Part shown: one piece after another, positions 1 to 10,477 of the stretch
How positions within the stretch are numbered: position 1 is the stretch's first letter
Layout of the letters: the number at the start of each line of letters is the position of its first letter
Assembly (NCBI RefSeq): GCF_026210795.1
Contig: NC_089442.1
Location: 4,554,501 to 4,618,500, forward strand
Length of the DNA: 64,000 nt
Reading direction: 5' to 3'
Source of the DNA: Rhizophagus irregularis
Lineage: Eukaryota > Glomeromycota > Glomeromycetes > Glomerales > Glomeraceae
Notes under the pieces: generated by a model
The model's input: the letters and a program-made list of their open reading frames with translations, nothing else
The model's database searches: none
Told to the model about the DNA's origin: nothing
Program-made: the position numbers and the translations under genes

Positions 1-1400
1 TAGCAAAGTAGAAAGCCAATCAACTCGTTATTATGAGACGATTCCAATAAGCTATAGCGCATCTTTTTATTTTGCTAGAAGTTTATGGTCAAGGTTTTCG
101 TTCCAATCCATCTGTCTATGTGACGGGGTCATTTCGCCAAGATCCTATTATTCCCAAGAGCAACCATATTACCTAAGCACTTAATTCCTCGTATAATCAG
201 CACCAAGTATAATATTATTGTTAAATCATTTAACGGATAATGGCTTCGATATGAGCGTATTTTCTGATCGAATAGACCATCTACTCATCCTTATATTCAT
301 TGCATGACACTGGTACTCAATTTATTTTACGACCTTTAGAGAGCACCTACTTTCATGGAGGACTTTCATCAACCATCTAATACCTTTCTATACCACCATT
401 TTAAAGATTTGCGTTTCACTCAAAGCTTACTATGGCAGGTAACCACCTATAAACAACAATAAATTCCAAAATTTTGAAATTTATTTATTTATATTGTGTA
501 ACTTATGTTTTAAAGTACTTTGTCAAAATATTAATTGCCGCATGAGCGGCAAAATTTTTTTTGCCATATTACATGGAATTCTTGTGGATTTCCATGGAAT
601 TTTTGTAAAATCCATAAAAATTACATGAAAACTAAATCGAAATTTTATATTTTTATTATTGCTACTTATTAAAATTATCCAACTTTAACCCATAATATTA
701 ATTAAAATTCTTATTAAATTCTATAAAATAATCTGATAGAAATGTTCAGTACATGTTGCTATATCATTTTATCGGTTTAGTTTTTTCTTTTTACTATTCA
801 ATTTACAATTTATAAAAATTTGAAGTTACTTAATATTAGTGTGGTTTATAGGTGACAGCCACCATACAGCTTGCAATTATCCAGCACCGATAATACAGTT
901 AAGTGGTATACTTTGTAGTGACTACTGCATGACCAGAGCACAGGCAGTATCAGGCCCCATCACCCCTAACGTAGTATTAATCATCAGGGATCATCAACTA
1001 GGATCTAAAGAGTAGGAAATCGAACCTCATAACCATACGTTATCTATCCCTGCGCACGAAGACTTTGGTTAGGCCTATCTAAGATCTAACAAAAAGTCAA
1101 ACTACTACAAAGACATTGCACCCTCAGCTTTATTATTTAGGATGACCATCTAGCCTCTAAGAACTTCAAGTGGTATCGTAAAGTGACTATCTGGACAGAA
1201 AGTCCTCCTAAAGTATAGTAGTGACCTCAAGAATAGAACTGCACATACGCCAATGGTCTCATAGGGAACATTAGAAGGACATCATGACCCTTAGTTGAAA
1301 TGTGTAGCCTAACTGTACACACTAATTCACCATGATGCAGTCCAACTACGTTAATCTCTATACCTTTACGCTATTAGTTGTAACATCTGCAGTAAAATTC
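1..1400. other. Gene-free repeat-derived region
   Basis: I see no supportable coding region here. Bases 25-75 resemble bases 1664-1705 (a shared run around ttatgagac, attccaa and gcgcatctttt-like sequence), so the first bases of the window belong to a repeat that also flanks the MITE at 1517-1637. The stretch 850-1330 is clearly less AT-rich than its surroundings, which suggests a decayed retroelement or another insertion. A sequence resembling a pol III B box (ggttcgattt, minus strand) lies near 1013-1025. No open frame survives to name the element. Confidence 0.4.
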
Positions 1401-1410
1401 TTTTTATTTT

Positions 1411-1498
1411 CGTAGTCATGAGAATCGAACCTGCAATTTCACTATACTCAGACTATATAGGGATACTGCCACCTTAACAACTACACTAGGGTGACTAC
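1411..1498 (-). tRNA. tRNA-like sequence or tRNA-derived SINE head, degenerate
   Basis: On the minus strand a perfect 7-bp acceptor stem (GTAGTCA with TGACTAC) closes an 88-nt sequence. It contains an A-box-like TAGTGTAGTTGT and a B-box-like GGTTCGATTCT, the two internal pol III promoter elements of tRNA genes. A 3-bp D stem (CCT/AGG) can form. The central part is too long for an ordinary 73-nt tRNA and offers only a CTATA/TATAG stem with a 9-nt loop. The T stem is mispaired. An intron-bearing pseudogene or a tRNA-derived retroposon fits better than a working tRNA, so I give no anticodon. Confidence 0.3.
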
Positions 1499-1516
1499 TA
1501 ACCCTTATAGCACATT

Positions 1517-1637
1517 TTTCTATAATCATTGGATGCTAAAATATTAAGTGAAATATCAAATGACGCAGTATTGCAAAATATAAAATGCTAATTTTTAACA
1601 TTTTGCTCAATATCTTAGCATCCAGTAATTATAGAAA
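1517..1637. mobile_element. MITE with about 29-bp terminal inverted repeats
   Basis: The left end begins TTTCTATAATCATTGGATGC. The right end, read on the other strand, is TTTCTATAATTACTGGATGC, and similarity continues for about 29 bases. The interior is also partly self-complementary around 1580-1610, so nearly the whole 121 bp could fold back. A further half-copy (attattggatgctgagaata) occurs near 1707-1726. There is no coding capacity. The superfamily is not identified, because no convincing target duplication is visible. Confidence 0.6.
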
Positions 1638-1789
1638 GATGATTTAATTACCATTTAATTTATCATTATGAGACAATTCCAACGAGTTATGGTGTATCTT
1701 TTCATGATTATTGGATGCTGAGAATATAGTATTCTGATACTGTGAATTATGCTATTGAAGAGTTGAAACCAATCCAAATTTAAAATCAA

Positions 1790-2770
1790 TCTGAGGTGTG
1801 AATCAGCAACATCAGATCAGAAAAAATTATTCAAATTTTCATTTATTGTTTCTTTAAAAGTTTTCCAAACTTCACTATCATATATATCAGTTAAGATATT
1901 AAAGTTGAACAATTTATCCAATACCTTAAAGAACTTTCAAAGTTAGGTTGACAATACATTGCTTTCAATTGTTACTTAATACTCACAAATGGAAATAATA
2001 ATTCAGGTTTGATTGAAATTTGATTATTTAACAATATTGTTTTCTATATCAAAGGTGTTTGGCATAACCTTAATCTTTGAGTTATCAAATTAGAAAATTC
2101 AAGAACATGAATAAGCTTCAAAAATTTTGTGATATTTGTCATCATTAAATGGTTTATTATCAAATGATTCATTTTTATAATTGATATTTGCATCTTCCTC
2201 CATAATATATTCAGAAAATTCAGAAAATTCAGAAGATTTATTATTTACTATATCTCCTAATTCAGCAATTATAACTGGTTAAACATATCTTCTTGATCAT
2301 TATCTACTAGGCAATTCAGCTTCTGGTTCTCTAATTTATGGTTTATCTGATATTAAGGTACTCTTGTATAGTTCATCACTAGGCAATTCAGCTTCTGATT
2401 CTTTCATTCATAGTTTATCTGATATTGAGACACTTTTGTATAGTTTATCACTAGGCAATTCAACTTCATCAGGTAGATGTACTTCTGTTTTTCTGAATCA
2501 TTATCTGATTAATTTCTTGGATAGTTTTTGTATAAGGATTTATTAATCATTTATTACATTCAGAACAATTATATATAACTAACCTTCCGCTGATACATAA
2601 TGATGTAAGATAAGATTGATTTGAAGATTCTTCGTCAAGTATATTTGACACTAAACTGGTTCTTTATATACGTGATATACATGATGAGAGTATGGCCTGC
2701 ATAAAATCTAGAAGCTGATTCTTTATTATCTTCATTAAGTATACTTGATAATGATTTTTTTCTCATCATT
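1790..2770 (-). pseudogene. Decayed protein-coding relic, possibly a Plavaka-like transposase
   Basis: On the minus strand, interrupted frames carry coding-like stretches such as FSEYIMEEDANINYKNESFD, KPFNDDKYHKIFEA and IYDSEVWKTFKE-like residues. Frameshifts and stops lie between them. The wording resembles the N-terminal part of the KDZ/Plavaka-type DNA transposases that I recall as common in Glomeromycotina, but this rests on recalled pattern only. An acidic 24-residue repeat (EAELPSDELYKS type) is encoded in the upstream half. No intact frame remains and no element ends were found. Confidence 0.35.
2295..2478. repeat. Imperfect tandem repeat, 72-bp period, about 2.5 copies
   Basis: The string aggcaattca recurs at 2309, 2381 and 2453, exactly 72 bases apart, embedded in longer similar units. 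Because 72 is a multiple of three and the minus-strand reading has the acidic sequence EAELPSDELYKS in successive units, this was probably a protein repeat before the host gene decayed. Confidence 0.7.
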
Positions 2771-2779
2771 TTTGTGAAC

Positions 2780-3480
2780 ATTTTTCAAAATAAAGTTAAT
2801 TGTTAATAATATACCTTTATATCAATGTACTTTATATCAATATAATTTGTATTAAAATACTTAAATTATAATAAATTTTATTAAAATCATCTACTGCGTC
2901 AAACCGTCGATATAATAAATTATATTAAATTTTATTAAAATCATCATGATGTTGATTTGCGTTTAAATTGTTTGATTAATAATATTAATAATAAAATAGA
3001 CTATTAATTAATTGATCAATATAATGGTAAAAGTTTCTTAAAGTTTAATTTAGACTATTAATTGATTAATTGATTAATCAGTATAATGGCAAAAGTTTCT
3101 TAAAGTTTGATTTTTAACTTTTTTTCACCAACCTTTTCTTTTTAGAGTTTTAATGTCTAATACTTTTTGCAACCAAAAAAAAATAATGAGCCAAAATAGA
3201 AAAAATAAAAATACTAACAAAGGTTTGACTAGTGATTGAAATAAACTGATTACTAATATCAATAAAAGTTTGTTCAATATCTAACAATCTGTTAAAAGAA
3301 CTGCTATGCATTATTTGTTTGGTGATGCAAAATAGAATTAAGTTCTGAAGTCTTTTTTTTATGATTTACTTATGAGTTCATAAGGCATATTGGAGTATCA
3401 AAATTAGTTTAAATTTCGCATTATGGGATGTATATAAAATAACGTGATAAAAAAAATTACAACTATATGGTATACTGAAT
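2780..3480. other. AT-rich spacer with an orphan kinase-upstream block
   Basis: No gene is visible. At 2990-3110 a segment of about 65 bp is duplicated (attgatcaatataatggtaaaag-like, twice). Bases 3303-3345 match the conserved block found upstream of kinases A and B (minus-strand GAACTTAATTCTATTTTGCATCACC-type sequence), but no kinase follows it. This suggests that another kinase copy once lay to the left and has been deleted. Confidence 0.4.
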
Positions 3481-3484
3481 TTCA

Positions 3485-4310
3485 CGATAAAGCGATTTTT
3501 TTTAAAATTTCATCTTTATATATGAACATATAAAAATCAGTATATAAAACTTATAAATTTTGGTATACTGATTTTTTCATTGAACCCCAATTCATTCTGA
3601 CTGTACAGTAATATTTTTTGAAACCCCTTTTACTTTAATTCAATTTCAGTAAATTCTTTTATTTATTAAGAATTTAAATTGAAAATTACATAAATACAAA
3701 AAATCTGATTTAAAAAATTATTAAATTAACATGATTATACATTATCAAAAACATTATCAAAACAAAATTGATAAATAAATATTTTACATACATACAATAC
3801 AATAATACATTTTATATATAAATTACATACATACATACATATAAATATATATACTATATATGTATTATATATACTAATAATACAATTAAATAAATAAATA
3901 AATAATCAATCCTTTGTTAACACTTTTTAAGACTAATAATAAATTAAGTATTTCGAACAATTTTTTTTAAAGATTTTCTTTTTTTCAACATTTTTCTTTG
4001 CACAAATCCTAAATACCATATCATAACCATTATAATGATTTAATTCTTTAAAAGCTTCATTTGACTTTTAAATTATATTCTTAAGAATATAAGAAGAAAC
4101 TGAATGATATAAATTTTTTGTAGCCTATTTTAAATTTCCAAATAAAGGATTCATAATCTACCTCCCATTCTCCAATTTATCCTCAAAGTGAATATCAGAT
4201 AATTGATTATTATCTAAGCATATTCTAATAATTGAACTTGGCATCATATTTATATTTTTTAATTCGTATATATTGATTGTTTTATTTTATTGTTATCTAG
4301 TATCATTTTT
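3485..4310 (-). pseudogene. Methyltransferase 3' fragment, copy 1
   Basis: Bases about 3948-4262 are a decayed copy of the last exon of the methyltransferase at 10942-12405, in the same orientation, with several small indels. Examples are the loss of most of the sequence encoding DKQCPIGEW and a shifted frame around the EEEYNLKV segment. The sequence on its 3' side (3485-3948) also matches the 3' flank of the intact gene. The first three exons are missing. At its 5' side the fragment joins the 3' region of kinase A near 4305. It is not expected to make protein. Confidence 0.75.
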
Positions 4311-4395
4311 GCCAATATCTTACATATAGCTAATCTTCAAATAATATAACAAAGAAAATAATGATAATAATATAACTAATAATAAAAAAAGCAAG

Positions 4396-4505
4396 TATGA
4401 AAACCCCGATTTCTCTACAGGTAAAAATCCTGAAACTCCATACTCATCACGTGACTCTGAATTCTGCATAACGCGGGCCATTTGTCGGGTGACCCTTTGG
4501 GATAT
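4396..4505 (-). repeat. Inserted repeat block replacing kinase tail exons, copy 1
   Basis: This block is less AT-rich than its surroundings. It lies between kinase tail exon 5 and the kinase 3' untranslated region and takes the place of tail exons 6 and 7. A second copy is at 8054-8172. Read on from exon 5 it encodes RVTRQMARVMQNSESRDEYG, then a GFLPVEKSGF segment. It is probably a dispersed repeat; a genome-wide search would test this. Confidence 0.55.
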
Positions 4506-4581
4506 TCTTTCTTTACCATTATTCTTATCTTCAATTAGCTTAATTTTTTTAATACTTTCGCCTAAAAAATATATATATATA

Positions 4582-4880
4582 CTAGCCGTTAACCCGTTGC
4601 TTTGCAACGGTATACATACATATAAAAAAAGCGTGACCTGCATGTAACAATTAATTCTGGCCGGAATTATGTGATCGGCGCAGAAATTTCCTTTTATGGA
4701 GTATTTGTGAAACCAAAATTCCCCTATTTTTGTGGGAAGCAAAATTTCCTTTTTGGAAGTTGGTGTAACGTCACGTGATAAAGTGCCCAATAGGAGCGAT
4801 GTTACGCAATTCAAATTTATTTATACAGGGTAGTCTAAACGTTACGGTTACACACAAAAACAATTATTATATAGTATAGA
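4582..4880 (-). mobile_element. Non-autonomous Helitron, 299 bp
   Basis: Read on the minus strand the element starts TCTATACTATATAATAATTG and ends with a perfect 7-bp hairpin (CCGTTGC-AAA-GCAACGG), nine bases, then CTAG. It is flanked by A on the 5' side and T on the 3' side, with no target duplication. TC start, 3' hairpin, CTRR end and A|T insertion are the diagnostic features of Helitrons. The paralogous site at 8230-8270 lacks the insert and has only an (AT)n run between the same flanks, so this is a real insertion. No Rep-helicase is encoded. Confidence 0.85.
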
Positions 4881-6041
4881 TATAGATATAGATATAGATA
4901 TAGATATATTTATTTAAATGAGTAAATATTGGCTTCTTCAACATGATAAAAATTTCTTTGCCGTACCATTGTCAAAGTTATTTTCAGATTGATTATTATC
5001 TTCAAATTTTTGGTCTTAAAAAAAAAAAAATTATAAAATTTGTTAATGATGATTCAAACGAAATAAAAAGTTTATAATCAAATAAACAAATAATTACTAT
5101 TAGAACTTCTTTGATGATCTGAATTCTGAAAATTGAATGAAAAGTTAAAATAATTTAAATTATATTATGAAAAAATACAATGTAAATTACAAATTATACA
5201 CCTTCTGAAGTAATAGATTACTTTTTAAACTTCTTGTAGAAGCTGCAGATTTTATCATATCGCTTAAATATCTACTCTTGTATACGGCACCTGGGTTATT
5301 GGTTGTTACAGGTCCAATATCTGATGATTTAATAATTTTAGTTTGATCCACATTTCCATTATAATTTATATCCCGAATTACTCTTTTTACTCAGCTGCTG
5401 TTGGTCTTATTTCCGGATCAGGATGCCGGCACTTTTTCATTAAATTAATAAAACCCCTAGGCGCATTTGTAATAATTGGTGGACGTAAACCATCACATAT
5501 TTCAATTATAAGTTCTGTATTATGATTTATTTCAAAAAGGTCTTCTTCCTACCACATAATCATTCCAAAACTATATATATATCTGATGCTTTGGTATACT
5601 TTTTTCCTTGTAAAACCTCCGGTGTAACATAAGGAATTATGCCATAAATGTTGTCTTCTTCATTATCATTGTTATCGTCATTTTCTGTTGCTGATTTACT
5701 TGTTCCTAAATCACATATTTTTGCTATATCATAAAAAATGTCTAAAAGTATATTTCCACTATGTAAATCTCGATGTATAATATTTACGTCATGAATTTTA
5801 GTGTCCTTTTATAATATCATGCAACATACGTATCTTATCATACCAACTAATATTATAAAAATCTTTAGTTATATAATGCGTCAAATCCGAATTATAATAT
5901 GGCATAACAAATATAAGATCTTGAGTGGATAGTAGGGTCTTGAGTAATACCATAATATACATTAACAAAATCAAACTTCGCATCAATAGATTTATTTTTT
6001 TCCCGATTTGAAGAATAATGATAAAACATCTTAAGCTGAAA

Positions 6042-6173
6042 CATATCGGCTGATTGGAAAAATCAAGCCAATTGATATTTAAGCTCAGTTGATGGGTTCA
6101 TTATATAACTGATGGGTTACTTATCGTCATTAGCATATAAAATTATGGGGGGCTTTTCTGATCAGCCGATATG
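6042..6173. mobile_element. MITE at the kinase A exon-2 acceptor
   Basis: A perfect 13-bp terminal inverted repeat (CATATCGGCTGAT) bounds 132 bp. Kinase B and the plus-strand kinases lack it at the same place, where the intron simply continues. It ends six bases from the splice junction and so separates the acceptor from its upstream polypyrimidine stretch. The target duplication is unclear. A sequence resembling its interior (atatttaagctcaactgatt) occurs at 27358-27377. Confidence 0.75.
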
Positions 6174-6837
6174 ATAAATAAAAATTATTGTCTCACATTT
6201 AAAGTTTATTGATAATTAATATGGAATATTTACCTCATTTAGCCCTTTAGAATTAATATTTTTAGAGTTGTTAAGCTTTTTAAGAGCAACTGTTATAGAT
6301 TTATTTTGGAGTGAATAACTTAAAGTCCCTTATATAAAATTTACAATCAATCCAAGTAGCTTTATAAATTTTACTAAAACCTTCTTCGCCAATAAGTTCT
6401 ATATTTTTGAATTTATCATAAGGAACAAATATCATTCTTCCATATTCATTACCATTAGTTAATGTATAACTAATAAAATCGTCAATAACTTTGTTTCCAC
6501 TAGGTATAAATAATTCTTTTGCTTCGTAACAAACGCCACACCAATCGTTGAATTTAAACTCTCTTTTTTTACACTTATTACAGAGCGGCAAAGTTAAAGG
6601 TCGTCAATCATAATTTCATTAATATTGTCAACAGATTTTTTTACGAATTTAAAAGTGTCGTAAAGATCCGTACAAATCTTTTTTCTTATTAAATTAATAT
6701 ATTGAGCGTGAAGTTTTTCAACCGAATTGTATTCAATTTATGATTTTATGTGATTGTATAGTATACAAATACGAATATAAAGCGCAGTAAAATTTGAAAA
6801 TTCTTTTCTTGATAGAATTTCTTGATTTTCATTAATT

Positions 6838-6873
6838 GTTTGGTGATACAACATAGAATTAAATTCTGGAAGG
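6838..6873 (-). promoter_or_regulatory. Conserved upstream block of kinase A
   Basis: On the minus strand this reads CCAGAATTTAATTCTATGTT then GTATCACC. It contains the palindrome GAATTTAATTC and lies about 250 bases before exon 1. The same block precedes kinases B (10083-10120), J (34807-34845) and K (42984-43015), and the relics at 31363-31392 and 33622-33660. Its position suggests a promoter or 5' transcript element, but no function is shown. Confidence 0.45.
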
Positions 6874-7006
6874 AAAAGAAATTCTTTACTTACGAATGTC
6901 ACAACGCAATTAATTAGTTAAAATTCCGCATCACGGGATGTACGTAAAGTAACGTGATAAAAGAATTACAACTATGCGGTATATCGAATTTCACGATAAA
7001 GCGATT

Positions 7007-7203
7007 TTTTGGTCCGACCGTGAGTCTCTGATTCACGCTCATGTTTCTTCGACAAAACTTTCTCACCAAGGTGGCATCGCCCAGTTCCGAAAGGGCTGAT
7101 CGCGATTTGGTCTTCAGTTGTTGGAATTGCTTTCGGTCTTAGCGTATAGGATCTTTGTAATTTTTACTGTAACTTTGTTCACTTTGAGAAATAAAAATAA
7201 AAA
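7007..7203 (+). mobile_element. Retroposed SINE-like element, copy 1
   Basis: A block of about 197 bp of higher GC ends in an A-rich tail (gagaaataaaaataaaa). It is flanked by a 14-bp direct repeat, acgataaagcgatt, at 6993-7006 and 7204-7217. The equivalent site at 3483-3500 has one copy of that sequence and no insert. Target duplication plus A-rich tail point to target-primed reverse transcription. No open frame or clear pol III boxes were seen, so it could be a SINE or a short LINE 3' end. Confidence 0.75.
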
Positions 7204-7217
7204 ACGATAAAGCGATT

Positions 7218-7970
7218 ATAAAAATCGTTATGTCAAACTTATAAATTTTGATATAACGATTTTTTTCATTAACCGAAAGGTTTGTTATATCGAGTTCTGA
7301 CTGTACAGTAGTATTTTGAAACCCCCTTTACTTCAGTAAATTCTTTTGTTTATTAAGAATTTAAATCGAAAATTATATAAATACAAAAAAAAATTCGATT
7401 TAAAAAATTATTAAATTAACATGATTATACATTATCAAAACGTTATCGAAAACAAAATTGACAAATAAGTACTTTACATACATACAATACAATAATACAT
7501 TTCATACATAAATTACATACAGACATACATATAAATATATATACTTACTATATATATATATTATATATACTAATAATACAATTAAATAAATATATTATAA
7601 TCAATCCTTCGTTAACGCTTTTTAGAATAATAATAAATTAAGTATTTCGAACAATTTTTTTTAAAGATTTTCTTTTTTCAACATTTTTCTTTGCACAAAT
7701 CCTAAATACCATATCATAACCATTATAATGATTCAATTCTTCAAAAGCTTTATTCGACTTTTAATTATATTCTTAAGAATATAAGAAGACACTAAATGAT
7801 ATAAATTTTTTGTAGCCTATTTAAAATTTCCAAATAAAGGATTCCTAATCTACCTCCCCATTCTCCAATTTATCCTCTAAAATGAATATCAGATATTATT
7901 ATCTAAACATATTCTAATAATTGAACTTGACATCATATTTATATCTTTTAATTCGTATATATTGATTACC
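7218..7970 (-). pseudogene. Methyltransferase 3' fragment, copy 2
   Basis: Bases about 7625-7950 are a second decayed copy of the last methyltransferase exon. They share with copy 1 the loss of the EDKQCPIGEW region and the shifted frame near the EEEYN segment, so copies 1 and 2 descend from one already damaged fragment. Near 7965 the fragment joins the kinase B 3' region at the same junction as in copy 1 and in the plus-strand copy behind kinase E. Confidence 0.75.
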
Positions 7971-8053
7971 AATATCTTACATATAGCTAATCTTCAAATA
8001 ATATAACAAAGAAAATAATAATAATAATATAACTAATAATAAAAAAAAACAAG

Positions 8054-8172
8054 TATGAAAACCCCGATTTCTCTACAGGTAAAAATCCTGAAACTCTAAT
8101 GCTGGTCATACTCATCACGTGACTCTGAATTCTGCATAACGCGGGCCATTTGACGGGTGACCCTTCGGGATA
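8054..8172 (-). repeat. Inserted repeat block in the kinase B tail, copy 2
   Basis: This is homologous to 4396-4505, with an extra ten bases that complete a DQH-stop ending. It supplies the C-terminus of kinase B after tail exon 5 and is followed by the ancestral kinase 3' untranslated sequence (tatattatttgaa... then gctatatgtaagatattgg). Confidence 0.55.
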
Positions 8173-9813
8173 TCCTTTCTTTACCATTATTCTTATCTTC
8201 AATTAGTTTAATTTTTTTAATACTTTCGCCTAAAATATATATATATATATATATATATATTTAAATGAGTAAATATTGGCTTCTTCATCATAATAAAAAT
8301 TTTCTTTACCGTACCATTGTCAAAGTTATTTTCAGATTGATTATTATCTTCAAATTTTCGGGATTTTCTTTTGTCTTTAAAAAAAAAATTATAAAATTTG
8401 TTAATGATGATTCAAACGAAATAAAAAGTTCATAATCAAATAAACAAATAATTACTATTAGAACTTCTTTGGTGATCTGAAAATTGAATGAAAAGTTAAA
8501 TTATATTATGAAAAAATACAATGTAAATTACAAATTATTTACCTTCTGAAGTAATAGATTTGCTTCTTAAACTTCTTGTGGAAGCTGCAGATTTTATCAT
8601 ATCACTTAAATATCTACTCTTATATATGGCACCTGGGTTATTGGTTGTTACAGGTCCAATATCTGATGATTTAATAATTTCAATTTGATTCACATTTCCA
8701 TTATAAATTATATCATGAATTACTTTTTTTACTTCAGCTGCGGTTGGTCTTATTTCCGGATCAGGATGCCAGCACTTTTTCATTAAATTAATAAAACCCC
8801 TAGGCGCATTTGTAATAATTGGTGGACGTAAACCATCACATATTTCAATTATAAGTTCTGTATTATGATTTCTATCCCAAAAAGGTTTTCTTCCTACCAT
8901 TACTTCCCACATAATCATTCCAAAACTATATATATCTGATGCTTTAGTATAATTTTTTCTTTGTAAAACCTCTGGCGCAACATAAGGAATTATGCCATAA
9001 ATGTCCTCTTCATTATCTGTTAATTCAATTGCTGATTTACTTGTTCCTAAATCACATATTTTAATTCCATTAATCGCTGTTAGAAGTATGTTTCCACTAT
9101 GTAAATCTCGATGTACAATATTTTCATCATGAATGTTGACAAGTCCATTTATAATGTCTTCCAAATAATCTATCTTCCAATTCCAACTATTAATATAAAA
9201 ACATTTAGTCATTTTATACGTCAAATCACATTTATAATATGGCATAATAAATATAAGATCTTGAGTAGTAGGATCTTGAGTAATACCATAATATATATTA
9301 ACGTATTTATCATATGATTTTTTCCTATTTGAAGAATAATGAAAAAATATTTTGAGCTGAAATAAAATTTTATTGGATTAGATTTTTTGTCTCAAATTTT
9401 AAAATCTATTAATGAATTCAACATAAAATATTTACCTCATTTAGCTCTTTAGAAGTAATATTTTTAGAATTTTTAAGCTTTTTAAGAGCAACTATTTCAG
9501 ACTCATCCTGTTGGGAATAATCTAGAACATCCCCCCACGAAATTTTAGAATCAATCCAAGTAGCTTTATAAATTCTACTAAAACCTCCTTCACCAATAAG
9601 TTCTATATTTTTGAAATTATCATAAGGAACAAACATCATTCTCCCATATTTAGTACTATTATCTAATGTATAATTAATAAAATCGTCAATAACTTTGTTT
9701 CCACTAGGTATAAATAATTCTTTTACTCTGTGACAAGCGTCACACGCATCGTTGGAATCAATTCTTGTTTTACACACAATACAAGGTGAAAAACTAGAAA
9801 GTTCGTCAGTCAT
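8096..9813 (-). CDS. Zinc-ribbon TKL protein kinase B with a repeat-derived C-terminus
   Basis: Predicted Ser/Thr-type kinase of the TKL group, probably soluble and signalling. Model exons are 9813-9436, 9356-8543, 8476-8456, 8374-8315 and 8229-8096, giving 468 aa in an open frame. The N-terminus has a Cys4 motif (CIVC, nine residues, CDAC), then IPSGNKVIDDFI. The kinase domain follows: GEGGFSRIY glycine loop, VALKK lysine, HRDLHSGN catalytic loop, CDLG metal site (DLG instead of DFG), APE, and SFGMIMWE in helix F. Intron 1 (79 nt, phase 0) splits helix C. The tail exons are joined in phase 1. The last exon runs without splicing into the inserted repeat block, so the protein ends in a basic RVTRQMARVM segment instead of the usual EYITREIGFDI tail. 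All catalytic residues look intact. Expression and the tail splicing are inferred. Confidence 0.75.
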
Positions 9814-10082
9814 GATTTCATTAATATTGTCGGAAGATTTTTTCAGTAAAAAATTTAAAGAGTCGTAAAGATCCTTACAAATCTTTTTTTTTCTTATTAA
9901 ATCAACAGTTTTTAATTTATTGAATGTGAAATTTTTCAGAATTCTGTATTCTTATATGCAAATTCCGATATATATTTTGATAAGCGATTGTATATACAAA
10001 TATGTACTTATGAAATATAGAGTTTTGAAAATTCTTTTCTCGATAGAATTTCTTAATTAGTAATGAAAAACCCAATTATTCA

Positions 10083-10120
10083 TTATTTGTTTGGTGATAC
10101 AGAATAGAATTAAGTTCTGG
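10083..10120 (-). promoter_or_regulatory. Conserved upstream block of kinase B
   Basis: On the minus strand it reads CCAGAACTTAATTCTATTCT then GTATCACC, about 280 bases upstream of the kinase B ATG. It corresponds to the block described at kinase A, and one half of the GAATTTAATTC palindrome is changed. Confidence 0.4.
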
Positions 10121-10278
10121 AAGGGAAAGAAATTCTTTTTTTTAATGATTTACTTATGAATGTCATAAGGCGTATCGGAGTATCAAAAGCGCAATTGAAT
10201 TAGTTAAAATTCCGCATCACGGGATATACGTAAAATAACGTGACGTCTATGTGGTTAACGAATTTCACGATAAAGCGA

Positions 10279-10477
10279 ATTTTTAATCGACCGTGAGTTT
10301 CTGAATTACGCTCGTGCTTCTTCGACAAAACTTTCTCACCAAGGTGGCATCGCCTCAGTTCCGAAAGGGCTGGTCGCGATTTGGTTTTCAGTTGTTGGAA
10401 TTGCTTTCGGTCTTAGCGTATAGGATCTTTGTAATTTTTACTGTAACTTTGTTTATCTTGAGAAATAAAAATAAAAA
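10279..10477 (+). mobile_element. Retroposed SINE-like element, copy 2
   Basis: Same element as at 7007-7203, also A-tailed and flanked by acgataaagcga (10267-10278 and 10478-10489). Copies 1 and 2 occupy homologous positions, so the insertion came before the duplication of this unit, while the unit at 3.5 kb represents the empty site. Confidence 0.75.

Larger units (their letters stand above)
4500..6600 (-). pseudogene. TKL kinase A, degenerate
   Basis: This is a broken member of the zinc-ribbon TKL kinase family. Exon 1 (about 6600-6247) still shows CNKC...CGVC, PSGNKVIDDFI and GEEGFSKIYKATW, but the ATG frame is shifted and stopped upstream of the first CxxC, and an early stop follows near 6301. 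Exon 2 (about 6035-5190) has deletions next to the HRDLH motif, in the WEVMVGR segment (two losses) and in the final helix. The APE motif reads TPE. Tail exons 3-5 are recognisable. A MITE sits directly at the exon-2 acceptor and a Helitron lies in the intron before tail exon 5. It is closest in layout to kinase B, which lies downstream in the same tandem duplication. Confidence 0.85.

Noticed and set aside
4320-4814. 164-codon minus-strand frame
   Set aside because: It runs through a Helitron, an intron, tail exon 5 and the inserted block of pseudogene A. It is a chance frame, not a gene.
7007-7203. Possible rRNA or 5S gene, because of its higher GC
   Set aside because: No recognisable rRNA core sequence; target duplications and an A-rich tail indicate a retroposon.
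9111-9317. Plus-strand frame antisense to kinase B (similar frames at 23368-23667, 23994-24224 and 35641-35859)
   Set aside because: Antisense shadows of kinase exon 2; they recur only because the kinases are similar.
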